From Verrucomicrobium spinosum DSM 4136 = JCM 18804 (GTDB lineage Bacteria; Verrucomicrobiota; Verrucomicrobiia; Verrucomicrobiales; Verrucomicrobiaceae), in assembly GCF_000172155.1 (NCBI RefSeq), contig NZ_ABIZ01000001.1:3443105-3507104 (forward strand): 64,000 nucleotides of DNA. The letters are read 5' to 3'. How positions within the stretch are numbered: position 1 is the stretch's first letter; each line of letters starts with the position of its first letter. Of the stretch, positions 16,010-28,400 are shown in pieces. A program made the translations under genes and the position numbers. Under the pieces are notes generated by a model. The model did no database searches. It saw only the letters and a program-made list of their open reading frames with translations, and had not been told where the DNA came from.

Positions 16010-17764
16010 ATGCCACTCAAGGAGTATAAACGGAAACGCAACTTCAATGTGACCGCGGAGCCTTCCGGCAACCTGATGGAATCGGGCGCTCGCAAGCCGC
16101 AGCGGAAAAAGGCTGGGTCGGCGAGAAGATTCGTGATCCAACAGCACGATGCTTCCCGGTTGCACTTTGACTTCCGGCTGGAACTTGGAGGCACGCTGGT
16201 TTCCTGGGCAGTGCCGAAGGGCCTTCCGCTGAAGCATGCTGAGAAACACCTTGCCGTAAAGGTGGAGGATCATCCCTTGTCCTACTTCGACTTTGAAGGC
16301 ACTATTCCAAAAGGGCAGTACGGAGGTGGCACAGTACAGGTGTGGGATGTCGGGACCTATGAGCCGCTCAGCAAGACGCCTGCCAAGGAGTTGAAAGGGG
16401 GCAAGCTTCACTTCATCTTGCATGGTACAAAGCTGAGTGGCGAGTGGTATCTCGTGAGGCTGAGGGATGGTGACAACTGGCTCATTATACGAGGTGGACC
16501 CAATCATGCCAGGATGACCAAAAAAGCGGTCTCCAGTTCAGCCCTCACTGGGCGCACTCTGCCCGAGATCGCGAACGGTGAGAAGCCAGCCCAAGGCAAC
16601 AGTACGGCCTCCGTCATCAGGGACGCAGATGAAAAAGGGAGGGCAGAAGCCGAAGCTCAGGACAGGAGCAGGAAAGCTGGTGGGGTTCCACGCGACCAAG
16701 TGAACGACGGGAGTGAATTCTCGAAGCCGAAGGTTCTGAAAGTTCTGAAGGTTCTGAAGGTTCTGAAGGTGGATGGCGTGAATTTTATAGAACCCATGAA
16801 GGCACGTCTGGTGGATGAGGCACCACAAGGTGCTTGGGAGTACGAGGTCAAGTTCGATGGATTTCGCGCCGTGGCCTATCGTCAGGGCGACGGCATTTGC
16901 CTGCTCTCCAGAACGCGGCATGACCTGACGCAGAAGTTTCCTGAAATCGCCCACGCGCTCATGAATTTGGAGGAAACAAAGTTTGTGCTGGACGGTGAAA
17001 TTGTGGCGCTGGATGCCAAAGGGCGCTCCTCCTTCCAGCTGCTACAGGCCTATGAGTTGGGGCGGGAGAAACCTCTGTTGTGCTATTATATTTTTGACAT
17101 CCTATTTCTGGGCGGCAAGCCTCTGACACACTTGCCCCTCCGGGAGCGGCGGAAGAAGCTCAGGGCTCTGCTGCCCCCTCGTAGCGAGCTCCTGCGCTTT
17201 TCCGCGAGTTTGGGGGAGGATGCAGCACCTGTTTTGAAGGAGGTTCAGAAGCATGGCCTGGAAGGCATCATTGGTAAACGGAAGGGGTCCTCCTACGAGC
17301 CGGGACGCCGAAGCGGAGAGTGGATCAAGCTCAAGGTTCATCAGCAGCAGGAGTTTGTGATCGGCGGCTACACCGAGCCTTCGGGGTCTCGTTCTCATCT
17401 GGGCGCTCTCTTGGTGGGCGTGTGGGAGAGAGGGAAGTTGATCTATTCAGGAAAAGTGGGCACGGGGTTCACCACCGCCACGCTAAAAGAACTGCACCAG
17501 CGAATGGTCAAGCTCAAACGGACCACTTGCCCGTTCTCCGACTTGCCCGAAGAGCGTGAGGGGCGGTACGGTCAGGGCATCACGGCGGCCGTAATGAAAC
17601 GTTGCCACTGGGTGAAACCGATGCTTGTCTGCCAAGTGAAGTTTGGCGAGTGGACGCGTGACGGGCGACTGCGGCAGCCGGTGTATCTTGGCCTGCGTGA
17701 GGACAAGCCAGCTCGTGAAGTCGTTCGTGAACGGACTGACGGAATGAGCAATAGAACTCTTTGA
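16010..17764 (+). CDS. ligD: LigD-like phosphoesterase plus ATP-dependent DNA ligase
   Basis: This 584-residue protein has the 3'-phosphoesterase domain at about residues 35-190 (FVIQQHDASRLHFDFRLEL, SWAVPKGLP, FEGTIPKGQYGGG). A low-complexity linker with (KVL)4 sits near residues 241-253. The nucleotidyltransferase domain follows, with adenylation Lys in YEVKFDGFRAVAY, then FVLDGEIVALD, GLEGIIGKRKGSSYEPGR and WIKLK. The OB-fold runs to the end. It trims 3' ends and seals breaks held by Ku. The polymerase domain, fused in mycobacterial LigD, is a separate gene 4 bp downstream. The domain order PE-LIG with separate POL is found in several bacterial groups. Confidence 0.94.
   Translation: MPLKEYKRKRNFNVTAEPSGNLMESGARKPQRKKAGSARRFVIQQHDASRLHFDFRLELGGTLVSWAVPKGLPLKHAEKHLAVKVEDHPLSYFDFEGTIPKGQYGGGTVQVWDVGTYEPLSKTPAKELKGGKLHFILHGTKLSGEWYLVRLRDGDNWLIIRGGPNHARMTKKAVSSSALTGRTLPEIANGEKPAQGNSTASVIRDADEKGRAEAEAQDRSRKAGGVPRDQVNDGSEFSKPKVLKVLKVLKVLKVDGVNFIEPMKARLVDEAPQGAWEYEVKFDGFRAVAYRQGDGICLLSRTRHDLTQKFPEIAHALMNLEETKFVLDGEIVALDAKGRSSFQLLQAYELGREKPLLCYYIFDILFLGGKPLTHLPLRERRKKLRALLPPRSELLRFSASLGEDAAPVLKEVQKHGLEGIIGKRKGSSYEPGRRSGEWIKLKVHQQQEFVIGGYTEPSGSRSHLGALLVGVWERGKLIYSGKVGTGFTTATLKELHQRMVKLKRTTCPFSDLPEEREGRYGQGITAAVMKRCHWVKPMLVCQVKFGEWTRDGRLRQPVYLGLREDKPAREVVRERTDGMSNRTL
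16732..16767 (+). repeat. 9-bp tandem repeat (x4) in ligD linker
   Basis: Four copies of GGTTCTGAA (the second reads AGTTCTGAA) run head to tail and encode KVLKVLKVLKVL between the phosphoesterase and ligase domains. The unit is a multiple of three, so copy-number change would alter linker length without breaking the frame. Confidence 0.9.
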
Positions 17765-17768
17765 CAAG

Positions 17769-18704
17769 ATGCCTGCTTCTCAACACACACAGGCCAAGAT
17801 CCGGGGCAAGGTGGTCACCTTGTCCAACCTCGACAAGGTCTTCTATCCCGCTACCGGATTTACGAAGGGGGACGTCATCAGTTACTATAGCGCGGTTGCT
17901 CCGGTTCTTTTGCCCCATTTGAAAAACCGCCCCACCACGCTGAAGCGGTATCCTGACGGTGTGGAGGGAAACTTTTTCTATGAGAAGCAGTGCCCTTCCC
18001 ATGCTCCAGAGTGGATCAAGACCACGCCTGTGGCGAAAGGCAACGGGGAGATCATCAACTACTGCCTGATCCAGGACGAGCCTTCCTTGGTGTGGGCGGC
18101 GAATATTGCCAATCTGGAATTGCACCCGTTCCAACACCGGGCCCGGGCGCTTACCCGGCCCACTGCCCTCGTGTTTGACCTCGATCCGGGGCCCCCTGCG
18201 GACGTGCTGGACTGCGCTAGGGTGGCGGTGCGTATTCGCGATGTCTTCGATGGGCTGGGTCTGCGGTCTTTTGTGAAGACATCGGGCTCCAAGGGGTTGC
18301 AGTTGGTGCTGCCGCTGAACACGCCTGTCACCTATGACCGTACCAAGGAGTGGGCTCAGGCCATCGCTCAACTGATGGCGGCGAAACTTCCCAATGAGGT
18401 GGTCTCCAAGATGACGCGCCTTTTGAGGAAGGGGAAGGTGTTCATCGACTGGAGCCAGAATGATGACACGAAAACGACCGTAGCAGTCTATTCCCTGCGT
18501 GCTAAAGACCGCCCCACCGTCTCCACCCCCTTGGAGTGGACAGAACTCGAAAATGCCCTGCGGAGGAAAAAAGCCTACTTGCTGGTCTTCGACACCAAAG
18601 CCGTGTTGAAGCGGGTGAAGGAGAAAGGAGATTTGTTTTCCGAGGTGCTGACACTCAAACAAAAGCTGCCGACATTGGGGCGGGTGGACTGGGCTGAGAG
18701 TTAA
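17769..18704 (+). CDS. LigD-type primase-polymerase (NHEJ polymerase)
   Basis: This 311-residue protein starts 4 bp after the ligase stop. It matches the LigD polymerase domain (archaeo-eukaryotic primase fold): LSNLDKVFYPATGFTKGDVI, RPTTLKRYPDGVEG, the catalytic metal motif LVFDLDPGP, SGSKGLQLVLPL, and KVFIDWSQNDDTKTTVAVYS with the third acidic residue. It fills gaps and adds ribo- or deoxynucleotides at ends bound by Ku before ligation. It stands alone here rather than being fused to LigD. The length fits the isolated domain. Tight spacing argues for co-translation with the ligase. Confidence 0.93.
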   Translation: MPASQHTQAKIRGKVVTLSNLDKVFYPATGFTKGDVISYYSAVAPVLLPHLKNRPTTLKRYPDGVEGNFFYEKQCPSHAPEWIKTTPVAKGNGEIINYCLIQDEPSLVWAANIANLELHPFQHRARALTRPTALVFDLDPGPPADVLDCARVAVRIRDVFDGLGLRSFVKTSGSKGLQLVLPLNTPVTYDRTKEWAQAIAQLMAAKLPNEVVSKMTRLLRKGKVFIDWSQNDDTKTTVAVYSLRAKDRPTVSTPLEWTELENALRRKKAYLLVFDTKAVLKRVKEKGDLFSEVLTLKQKLPTLGRVDWAES

Positions 18705-19432
18705 TGGCAGACAATTGTCTTGTTTGGAAAGGGTTCCGTCAGATTTGAGAAAGGTTGCTCACCTGACAGAAGGTGAGGGGCTCAATTAGGTGTGTGTATG
18801 GATATAAAAGGGTTGAAAATTAAGATTGGATTGGGCTCTACAGCCAAATGCGAACTGATTGTATCTAGACTGACAAACAAAACGAACTGCGGATCAGTAG
18901 AGCAATGTTAAAGCATGCGCCTACTCCATTGCGACAGAAAAATATCAGGGAATCTAAATCAATCCGGTAAGTGCGCGCCGTTTAAACGGTTCATCAAGAG
19001 CGATATATAAATTGGAGATTGGACTTGGGCACCCAACCCGGGGGAACCCGAAAAACACTCGTGCATGGAGCACCTCGTGGTCTTTGACGGTCAGGTGCAT
19101 GGAGTATCTGCGCATTCTGAGTGGTGGATCTAAGCCGTAGCTTGGGTGGTGCTAAGCAAATTCCTTGCGCACATTAGTTGTTTCTGAAACAAATGGACCC
19201 TTCCGCGTATATCAGTGCTGACGTGACTCCATTGTAGGTACAAGCCATCTGTTCCAAGCGATCCTGCGACTCGTTCCCGAGAGGGGTGAGGACTTTCGTG
19301 TTGGTGAAGTTGGCTTTTGCCCCCTTTGGATACCCCTCGGCAAAGCAGGCTCTGTTGATAGGCTCCCACCTTGTCATTGAGCCAAGCACTGCCCGGCATC
19401 TCGAATTGTCCTCCTCACCTCGCTTGTCCCTC
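18705..19432. other. 728-bp AT-richer leader upstream of the giant gene
   Basis: No gene was recognised. The composition is visibly more AT-rich than the surroundings. Features seen are a 7-bp stem hairpin CTCACCT-gacaga-AGGTGAG (18758-18777) without a T-tract, a 12-bp palindrome CCGTTTAAACGG (18978-18989) and a nearby TATATAAAT (about 19003) that could be a -10 region. A frame in phase with the giant gene opens at GTG 19286 but encodes no signal sequence. The region plausibly contains the promoter and a long untranslated leader. Confidence 0.4.
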
Positions 19433-22400
19433 ATGAACTTTTTCACCCGCTGTCGCTCTTCCCTTGCTGGCATCACAGTCGCTATCGCCGTCTGTAGCCA
19501 GCTGGTTCCAGCCCATGTGAGAGCGGCGGACTACTACTGGGACCCTGCGGGTGATCAAACCAACTCAGGCGGTTCAGGCAATTGGGATGTGACCAGTCTC
19601 TTCTGGAACAACGATGATGTGGCGCCTAATTCGGCTTGGTTCAATGCAGGCAGCACGCAGGCGTTTTTTCAAGGGACCGGCGGGCAGGTGACCGTCACGG
19701 GTGGCACCGGCATTAATGCGGATGCCATTGAGTTTCTGGTGGATGGTTATGTCATCCAGTCGGCAGCGCTGGCCGACGTCTTGAATCTGAACGGGGCCTC
19801 AACAATTTCGGTGACTGAGGCGGGCCATACCGCCACCATTCAGTCCGCCATCGCTGGCTCGACGGGGTTGATCAAAACTGGGGCAGGACGCCTCATACTT
19901 TCTGGGGCGAACACCTTCACTGGTGGGACGACAGTGACCTCAGGCGCTTTGCAGGTTGCCGTTGCAACCGGCGTCAATCCTCTGGGCACGGACAGCATCA
20001 CGCTGAGCGGTGGGACGCTGGAACTGATCCCCACGGCAGCCACCACCACACAGGGTGCCTCGTTTCGCATTGGGTCAGGTGGTGGCGGTGTTGTCAGCTC
20101 AGTAAACTTCGGCACGCTCACCAGCGTGGTGACCGGCACCACCGCAAACATGAACCTGCCTTCCATGAGCACCGGGACCGTGCTGGGACCGAATGCTCTA
20201 CCAGGGCAGGTTGCGCTGGTTAACTACGGGGTGGAGTTCCGGGGCAAGATCAACCTTGCGACGGGTGGAACAGTCACCTTTGCGCTCGCCTCGGACGATG
20301 GTTCCAGGCTCTATATTGACGGCGTAGCGGTTGCCAACAACGACAACGGCCAAGGGGTGGGGACGCCCGTGACCGCCACGATCGCGCTGAGTGCCGGGCT
20401 CCATGACATCCGTGTATTGGCCGGTCAGGGTACAGGCGGTGCCGGGGTGACGCTCACCTGGATCCCACCAGGGGGCTCCAGCGAGGCACTCGGTGCCACA
20501 GCAGGCACCTTGTATGCGGCTGAGTCCGTCTCCACGGGAGCCACCAGCAATGCAATTGTCCTCGGGAACAATATGTTCCTGACGGACTCATCTACGATCG
20601 ACTTTGGCACCAACGCCAATTTCACAGAGGTGGCCTATGGATCATTGACCCGGTTCGGTGGAACGACGCTCACGGTCAATGGCCTCGCGGGGAAGCTGCT
20701 ACGGTACACCAGCACCAACCTCAGTGGTGGCGGCACCCATACCTATGACTCAGCCATGGACGTGGCGGTGGGGCAGATCTCTGATGGTGGACTGGCCTCC
20801 ACGATCGTCAAGACGGGGTCCGGGAGGCTGATCTTTGATCAGGTCACCCTGGCCAACAACCTCTCTGCTTCCAGCACTATTCGCATTGATCAAGGCACGG
20901 TGGTGGGCATCGGCAGCACCGCTGCAGGTTCGAACAACCCGTTCGGCTCTGCCGCTCTTCAACTCAATGGTGGCAACCTGCTGATTGATTCCTACGTGGG
21001 AGGACCCACCTTTAACAACGTCATCACCGTCAGTCAGAGCGGTCGCATTTTTGCGCAAACGGTGGCCGCGCAGACCACCACTCTGGGGGGCGCGATTTCC
21101 CTCGCAAATGGCACCACCCTGACCCTCGACCCGGCGGGGAACACCACCACCGGCACCGCTCCTCGCGGCGCGGTGCTGCGGCTCAACGGGGTGATCTCTG
21201 GAAACGGAGCCATCGTGCAGAACAGCAGCTCCTATGGCTTGGTTTCGGGTGCGTACACTCGCGGTGAGGTCGTACTCGCCGGGGCCAATACTTTCACGGG
21301 CGGTTACACGGCACTCAACAACAGCATCATCCGAGTGGGGGTGAACAGTGTGGGCAGCTCTCCAACGATCACCAGCGGTGCCTTTGGCACTGGATTGCTC
21401 ACCTTGGGGAATAGCTCCGGCGGCACCACCACCATCACGGCGCTGGACGGTACCGCGCGTTCTGTTGCCAATGAGATCAAGTTTCTGGACAATCTGGCCG
21501 CCGGGGCCACCGCCACCTTCACAGGCGCGATTACTTTCAGTGGTTCAGCGGATCTCAGCGGTGCGATGCGGACCATCGCCGCCAATGTGCAGACGACGTT
21601 TTCCGGCGTGATCTCCAGTTCCAGCAGCAATGCTACCGCCGGCATTGTGAAGACCGGGGGCAGCATCCTTCAATTGGACGGAAACAACACTTTTGCTGGC
21701 GGTGTGAGTTTCAGCAACGCCAACAATGGAGGTGTCATCCGGGTTGGTCATGACAACGCTCTCGGTACCGGCGCGCTGGTGTTTGACCTCAATACCAACA
21801 ACACCACCATCCGCTTCCGCGCATCCACCGCCACCGCCCGGGTGTTGAACAATGCCGTTTCCTTCACCGGAGCCAATACGAATGCTCCCGTGGTATTTGG
21901 GGAGAGCGGCAGCGGCACCCTGGAGTTCAATGGCAACTGGGATCTGGGCACTGCGGCCCGCATCCTTCAGTTTGACTCGGCGGTGACGGTTGACGGCGTG
22001 ATTTCAAACTCGGCTGCCATCGCCAAACGAGGATTCAGCACCCTGACCCTGACGGCGGCCAACACTTACACGGGGACCACGACGGTGCACGACGGCACGG
22101 TGGTCGTGGCCGGGAACGATGCCAGCATTTCAAGCAGCTCTGGCATCACGGTGCAGAATCGACTTTCCACCAGCGCGGCCAGTCTCGTCGTTGGCAGCAC
22201 GACAGACGTTGTCGCGGGTTCCCTGAACCGTCTGGGCAACTCCTCCACCATCACCTTCAACACGACTAACGGAGGGGGGAACATGGGCAATCTGGCCCTG
22301 ACCTACAACGGACCTGCGTCCGTAGGCTCAGGCGGGTTTGTGGAGACCATCGGCAGTCTCGCTTTCCAGGGGGGTGGCCTGGTGACGCTTACCCTGAATC

Positions 22401-25400
22401 CCGCCGCAGGGCAGGAACTTGCTCTTGTGCAAAACACTGGCACGACCTGGACGACCACCGGCACCACGGTGTTGGTTCGCGGTACCAACCTTGGCTCAGC
22501 CACGGGGCCGGACACCGCCCGGCTGATCCTTGCGAGTGCACCTTTCACCCGCCTGACCGGCGGGGTGCTAGCCTCCGTCATCACCTCCTCCTCCGCCACG
22601 GGGACGGGCACCACCTTCGCGACGTATGATACCGTCAACGGCATCCGGGGGCTGACCAATGGTGAATATGCCTCCACCCTGGTGGCAAATGAAAACATCA
22701 GCATCGGGGGAGACGCGACCCTATCAGGCGATCTCGCCATCAACTCCCTGCGTTTCACGGTGGGCGGTGCAACGCTCAATTTGGGTGGGAATCACCTCTG
22801 GGTGAAATCTGGAAACGTGTTGTTCAACGCAGCCTCGACGATCAGCAATGGCACCCTCGATTTTGGCGTGCAGACGGGCAGTGTTTCGCTCATGGGGGGG
22901 GCCTCCGCTCTGAATCCTGTGAGTCTTGCCGCTGATCTCTACGGGATGCGGGGCTTGAACTTCGCCAGCGATCTCCTGGCGAATCGCGCCATTCTGAGCG
23001 GCGATAATCGAAGACTCCTGGGGCCGGTGACTGTGGCAAATCTCACGCTCACCTTGGGCAGCACCCATGCACTCAACGACTTCCTGCCGCAGGATCTGAA
23101 TATCGGCCAGTCAGGGGCAGTGCTTCAGCTTGGAGGCAACAACACTCTCACCGGGTCACTCAACCGCGGCCTGGTGGATGGGGTCGGCGGTGGGGTCATC
23201 ATCGAGAACGCCAGCGCCAACGCGGCCACGCTCACCATTCAGCAGAGTGCCGCAGGCACCTTTGCCGGCACCATTCGCAACGGAGCCGGGGGCGGGGTTC
23301 TCAGCCTCGTGAAGACCGGGGCGGGCACGCTGGATATGCAAGGAGACAGCAGCCAGACGATCACCAACGCGATTTCTGGCTCGCTCACCGTGAAGCGGGG
23401 GATCTTGCAACTCTTCCGAGCCGGTGACCTTGACCGGATGACCACCCTCAACATCGCGGGTGGTGGCACGCTCCGTCTCGCCAACCGGGCCAGTCCAAAC
23501 AACAACACCGACCGCCTTCTGGACACTGCTGCAGTGAATATGAGCGGGGGCACGTTTGATTTTGACAACGACGCCGCTGGGGGGACGAACTTCGCGGAGA
23601 ACGTCGGAGCTCTCAACATCCTGGCAGGTGCCAACACTGTACGCTCTGACCGTGCCACTACCAACCAGACCACCACGCTAACCTTCGCGCAGCTCAATGG
23701 ACCCGCGACTTCCGCCGGGGCCACTCTGAACTTCACCGGTGACGGCACGGGCATCGGCGACGACACGCGCAACCGCATCGTCTTTACCACTCCACCGACC
23801 ATCCCAGCAGGAAACAACTCACTGATTGGTGGCTGGGCCTTTGTGAACGGATCGGACTTCGCCATCTACAACAGCACGGGTACGATTTCAGTCCGCGCCG
23901 CTCAGGCGGCCGACTACCAGACGGGTTCGGAAACCACCTGGAACTTCAATCAGAACGCGGCACCGGCAGCGGACGTCACCACCACTGCCAGCAGGAACGT
24001 CAATGCACTGAAGCTGGGTGATGGCATCGACATCACCATGGCTCCCACTCACACGCTCAACATCGAGCTTGGCGGAATTGTCAAATCTGGTACCAACGCC
24101 AGCATCTTCCGCGGCGGTTCTCTCACCGCCGGAGACACCAGCGCGCAGAACCTGTACGTCTTTACCAGCACCGGGCTGACGCTGGATACGGACATCGTGA
24201 ACAACGGCGGAGGTGGCGTGGTGGGCCTGGTGAAGAGCGGCGGCAGCACGCTCACTCTCACGGGGGTGAACTCCTATACTGGCGGCACCTTCTTGAATGA
24301 AGGCACCCTGATCATCAACTCGGACGCGCGTCTGGGAGCATCTTCGAGCGCGTTGCACCTGCGCGGCGGTACCTTGCAGGTGGCGGCGGGCACCACTGGG
24401 GTGCCTTCGGTTCGTCCCATCACTCTCGCGCGCAGTGTCACCATCAACGACGCTGGCGGAACTCTGGACGTGGGAACGGCCAATACCGTCATCATTGATG
24501 GCACGCTGAGTGGCAGCGGTGATCGCGGCACGCTCGGTCTGGTGAAGGCCGGCGGTGGCACCTTGGTGCTGGCCGGAAACAACACCTTCACTGCTCCAGT
24601 GACCATCTCCGCAGGAATACTGTCCATCAGTGCAGATGCCAATCTGGGCGTCGCGCCCACCACTGAAGTGGGGGACTGGCTGACGCTGAATGGTGGCACC
24701 CTAAATACCACGGCCAGCTTTACTCTCAATGCCAATCGCGGCGTCAATGTAGCGACCAACAGCACCCTTGATGTGGCCACAGGGACCGTCCTCAACATCG
24801 GCGGGGTGCTTACGGGCACGGCCAACGTGACCAAGACTAGCAACGGCCTGCTCAACTTCCAACAGGGGCTGATGCTTCAGGGCTCGCTCTTCTGGCAGCG
24901 CGGAAACGGCAGCCTGGCAGGCTATCGCAATGACATTCTCGGCAGTCTGCGCGTGGGGGACAACACGGTGAACACCGCCACCGACGTGGGAGCCGCGACG
25001 GTAACGTACAGCACCGCGGGAGGCATCCTCACGGTGGGCAGCGGCACCAGTGACAATCTGGACATTGGCGTGCGTAGCACCAACGTGGCTGGCATTACCC
25101 AGGGCAAACTGGATCTCACGGGCACCGCGATGCTCAATGCCAACGTGGCACGCGTGCGCCTTGGTGTGGAATTGGGGGGGAACGGCAGCGGCGATGTTTT
25201 TGGCAACTTGGTTCTTGGGACCAACGCCACCATCTTGGCTTCCACGGAGGTCTTGATCTCTGACAGCAATGCCGTCGGCATTGTCGCACAGAGTGTGCTC
25301 CAGACCGGTTCGGGCAACACCATAATTCAAACTCCCCTCATCACCGTCGGCGGTCGTAAGGGCTTAGGCCTTTTGACGGTCGGCACCGGGGGCACCTTGA

Positions 25401-28400
25401 CGTTGGACGCTGGCGCACCGGGAGTGACGGATCTGTACCTCGGTCGAAATGCGATCGACACAGCCACGTGGTCCCGGGGTGTGCTGGATGCCTCTGCTGG
25501 CACCCTGGTCGCCAGCTTGGATGAGCTGGTGATGGGCGACAAGAGCAGTGGTGGCAACACCGGTGTGGCCACCGGGGTGCTGATCACGGGCAACAGCGCG
25601 GACAATCAGGTTTCCGCTAACTCAGTGGTTCTGGGGCGCATGGGGGCCTCGGCCTCACGAAACCTCGCGGGCGAGACCTCCGGGACTCTGGTCTGGGGTG
25701 GGGGCAATCTCAATGTGGCGGGGGACATCGCGCTCGGCCAAGACCTGGGAAGCAACGTGGGCGGTTATGTCAGCGGGGTGCTGACGATCAACGGAGGTGT
25801 GGTGACCGTGGGTGGAAACATCAGCTATACCGCCACAGCTTCCAGCCGCGGGCAGGTCAACCTCAACGGCGGTGAGCTGGACATGACGAATGGCAGCATC
25901 TCTGCCACCAGTTTTGTTCACCGTGGGGGGACTCTTGCAAATGTCACCTCAGTGACGGCTGGTTCGGCGCACGATGCCTTCAGCTTTGGTGATGTGAATG
26001 TGAACTATGCCGTGAATCTTACCTCCACGGGTTCGGCGAACTACAGCTATGTGGGCACCGGGGCGGGAGCCACCTATTCGCAGAACATTGATTTTGGAGC
26101 TTACTATCGCGACTTTGTGGTTGCCGATTCAGCCGGTGCTTCCGCTGACCTCACCGTATCTGGTCTGCTTTCGGGCACCGGTGGCTTCAGCAAGTCCGGC
26201 GCAGGCACGATGGTTCTCACGGCCAACAATACGTATGCCGGGCGCACCCAGGTCCTTCACGGCACCCTGGTGGTGGGAGATGGAGGCACGGCGGGCAGCC
26301 TCGGTGGGGCCGCAGCCGCCGTCGTGGTGAACGGTACGCTCGCGTTCAATCGCAGTGACTCCCTGACGCTTGCTAATCAGGTCACAGGGTATGGTTCTCT
26401 CAACCAACGGGGAGGAGGAGGCACCCTCATCCTGACCGGTGCCAACAACTACATGGGCGGCACGGTCATCAGCACCGGGTCGACCTTGCAGGTGGGAGAT
26501 GGCGGCACGGCGGGGACTTTGGGCAGTGGTGCGGTTCAGAATGCAGGCACCCTGGTGTTCAACCGTTCCGATAGTTTCGTGGTTGGGAACGTCATTTCCG
26601 GATCTGGCAGCGTGGTGAAGAACGGTGCGGGTACTCTTACCATTGAGTTGCCCGCATCCTATACGGGCAGCACCAGCATCAACAGCGGCACTCTCGCTCT
26701 CGGGCGTGGGCAGCGATTCCTCAATGGCGCGAACGTGCTGGCCAGCAGCATGATGGCACCGACCGCGGCCGTGACAGTGACCAGTGGGGCTACCTTCTCA
26801 GTGACGGACAGTCGCAACCGTGTGCTTAAGATTGGCTCGCTCTCGGGCTCCGGAAATGTGGTAGTTGGGGGAGCTACTGCGAGCGTCGGGGGATTAATCG
26901 TCGAAACGAACAACCCTACTCCCATCACCTTTGGGGGCGTCATGCAGAACAGCACTGTGGCTGGTTTCTTTATCAAAGCTGGGACCGGGGAAATGATCCT
27001 CACAGGGGGCAATACCTACACCGGCTTCACCCGCGTGGATGACGGCACTCTCACTGTGAACAATGCCACGGGTGCCATCGCGGACGCTTCTGCTCTGGTG
27101 ATGAGCAACCGCAATACCGCGGTGTTTAACGTTGTTCTGTCTGAAACGGTGGGCGCGTTGATTGGCGGTGGCCGCAACTTTGCTTATCAGGGCGTAAACA
27201 CCTTTGCACCCACTCCAAGCTCCACAGCCTCACAGAGCGTGGCTGTCGGGGGCGACGGTGCTTCGCGGATCACCATTGCCAGCGGTCAGACCCTGACGTC
27301 CAGCAGCGCTACGAACTCCACCTTTGGAGGGGTTATTGAAGGGGCGGGTTCGCTCACCATCACGGGTGGCAACCGCAACCTGCTGCTCTACGGTGCCAAC
27401 ACTTTCACCGGTGGACTTCGCATTGGGACCTCTGGCGCAGATGGAGGCACCGTCTATTTGGGCGTTGCAGGACGTGCGACTGGGGTTGGTTCCGTGTATG
27501 GCGCAGACTTTCGCGGAAGCCTGGCGGACAACCTTGTCGTCACCTTTGAGAACCGGGCAAACACGAATTTCAATCTCAACAGTGTTAGCGAAACCATCGG
27601 CACCCTCGCGGGCGGTGGGAGCACCGGTGGCAACGTCAGCCTGGGCACTGGTCTAGCGGTGCTTACTCTCTCCGATGGAAACACCAGCTATGGCGGTGTG
27701 ATCAGCGGGAATGGCAGCGTGGTCAAACAGGGGGCTGGTGTTCTGACCTTGGGAGGTGCGAGTACCTTCACCGGTTCATTCCGAATCAGCGCAGGACGGG
27801 TGGATGCCAACGTCGCCAACGTGTTTGCTGACTCTCTGCGGATGATTGTGGATGCGGGTGCCGAGTACAGATTGCTACAGAACGACACGATCGCCTCCCT
27901 CGAAGGCGCTGGCACGGTGAATCTGAACGCCGGAACGGCCCGCGCTCTGACGTTGGCCAGCCCCAATGGCAGAGTATTCAGTGGCAATATCATCGGAACT
28001 GGCGGGAGCTTGACGATCGGCTCCGCCAACAACTGGGGTGGTGCCATCACACTGACCGGAGCCAATACTTACACCGGAGCCACCACCATCACCAATGCCA
28101 CCCTCATTCTGGATCAGAGCGGGACGGGAGGAAACAACATCCTTGGGGCCACGGCCATGACCTTCAATGGCACCACCATAGACATGAGGGGCTTGCTTGG
28201 CACGGAGACTGCCGGGAACACTACTCTGGGGGCTGGGGCTACCAGCATCTTCCGCTGGGGCACGGCTGGATTTGAGAATCACACCGCCCGGCTGGCACTG
28301 GGGACGATCACCCGGATTGCGGGATCGGCGCTTTACGTGAACAACACGTCCGCAGAGACTATCCAGTCCAATGTGTCTGGGCTGAACATTCTGGGTGGCT

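Noticed and set aside
16732-16767. CRISPR-like or regulatory direct repeats
   Set aside because: The units are 9 bp, contiguous, in frame and inside ligD; there are no spacers. No CRISPR array was seen anywhere.
19286-19432. Start of the giant protein at GTG 19286
   Set aside because: The extra 49 residues would bury the signal peptide that begins at ATG 19433.
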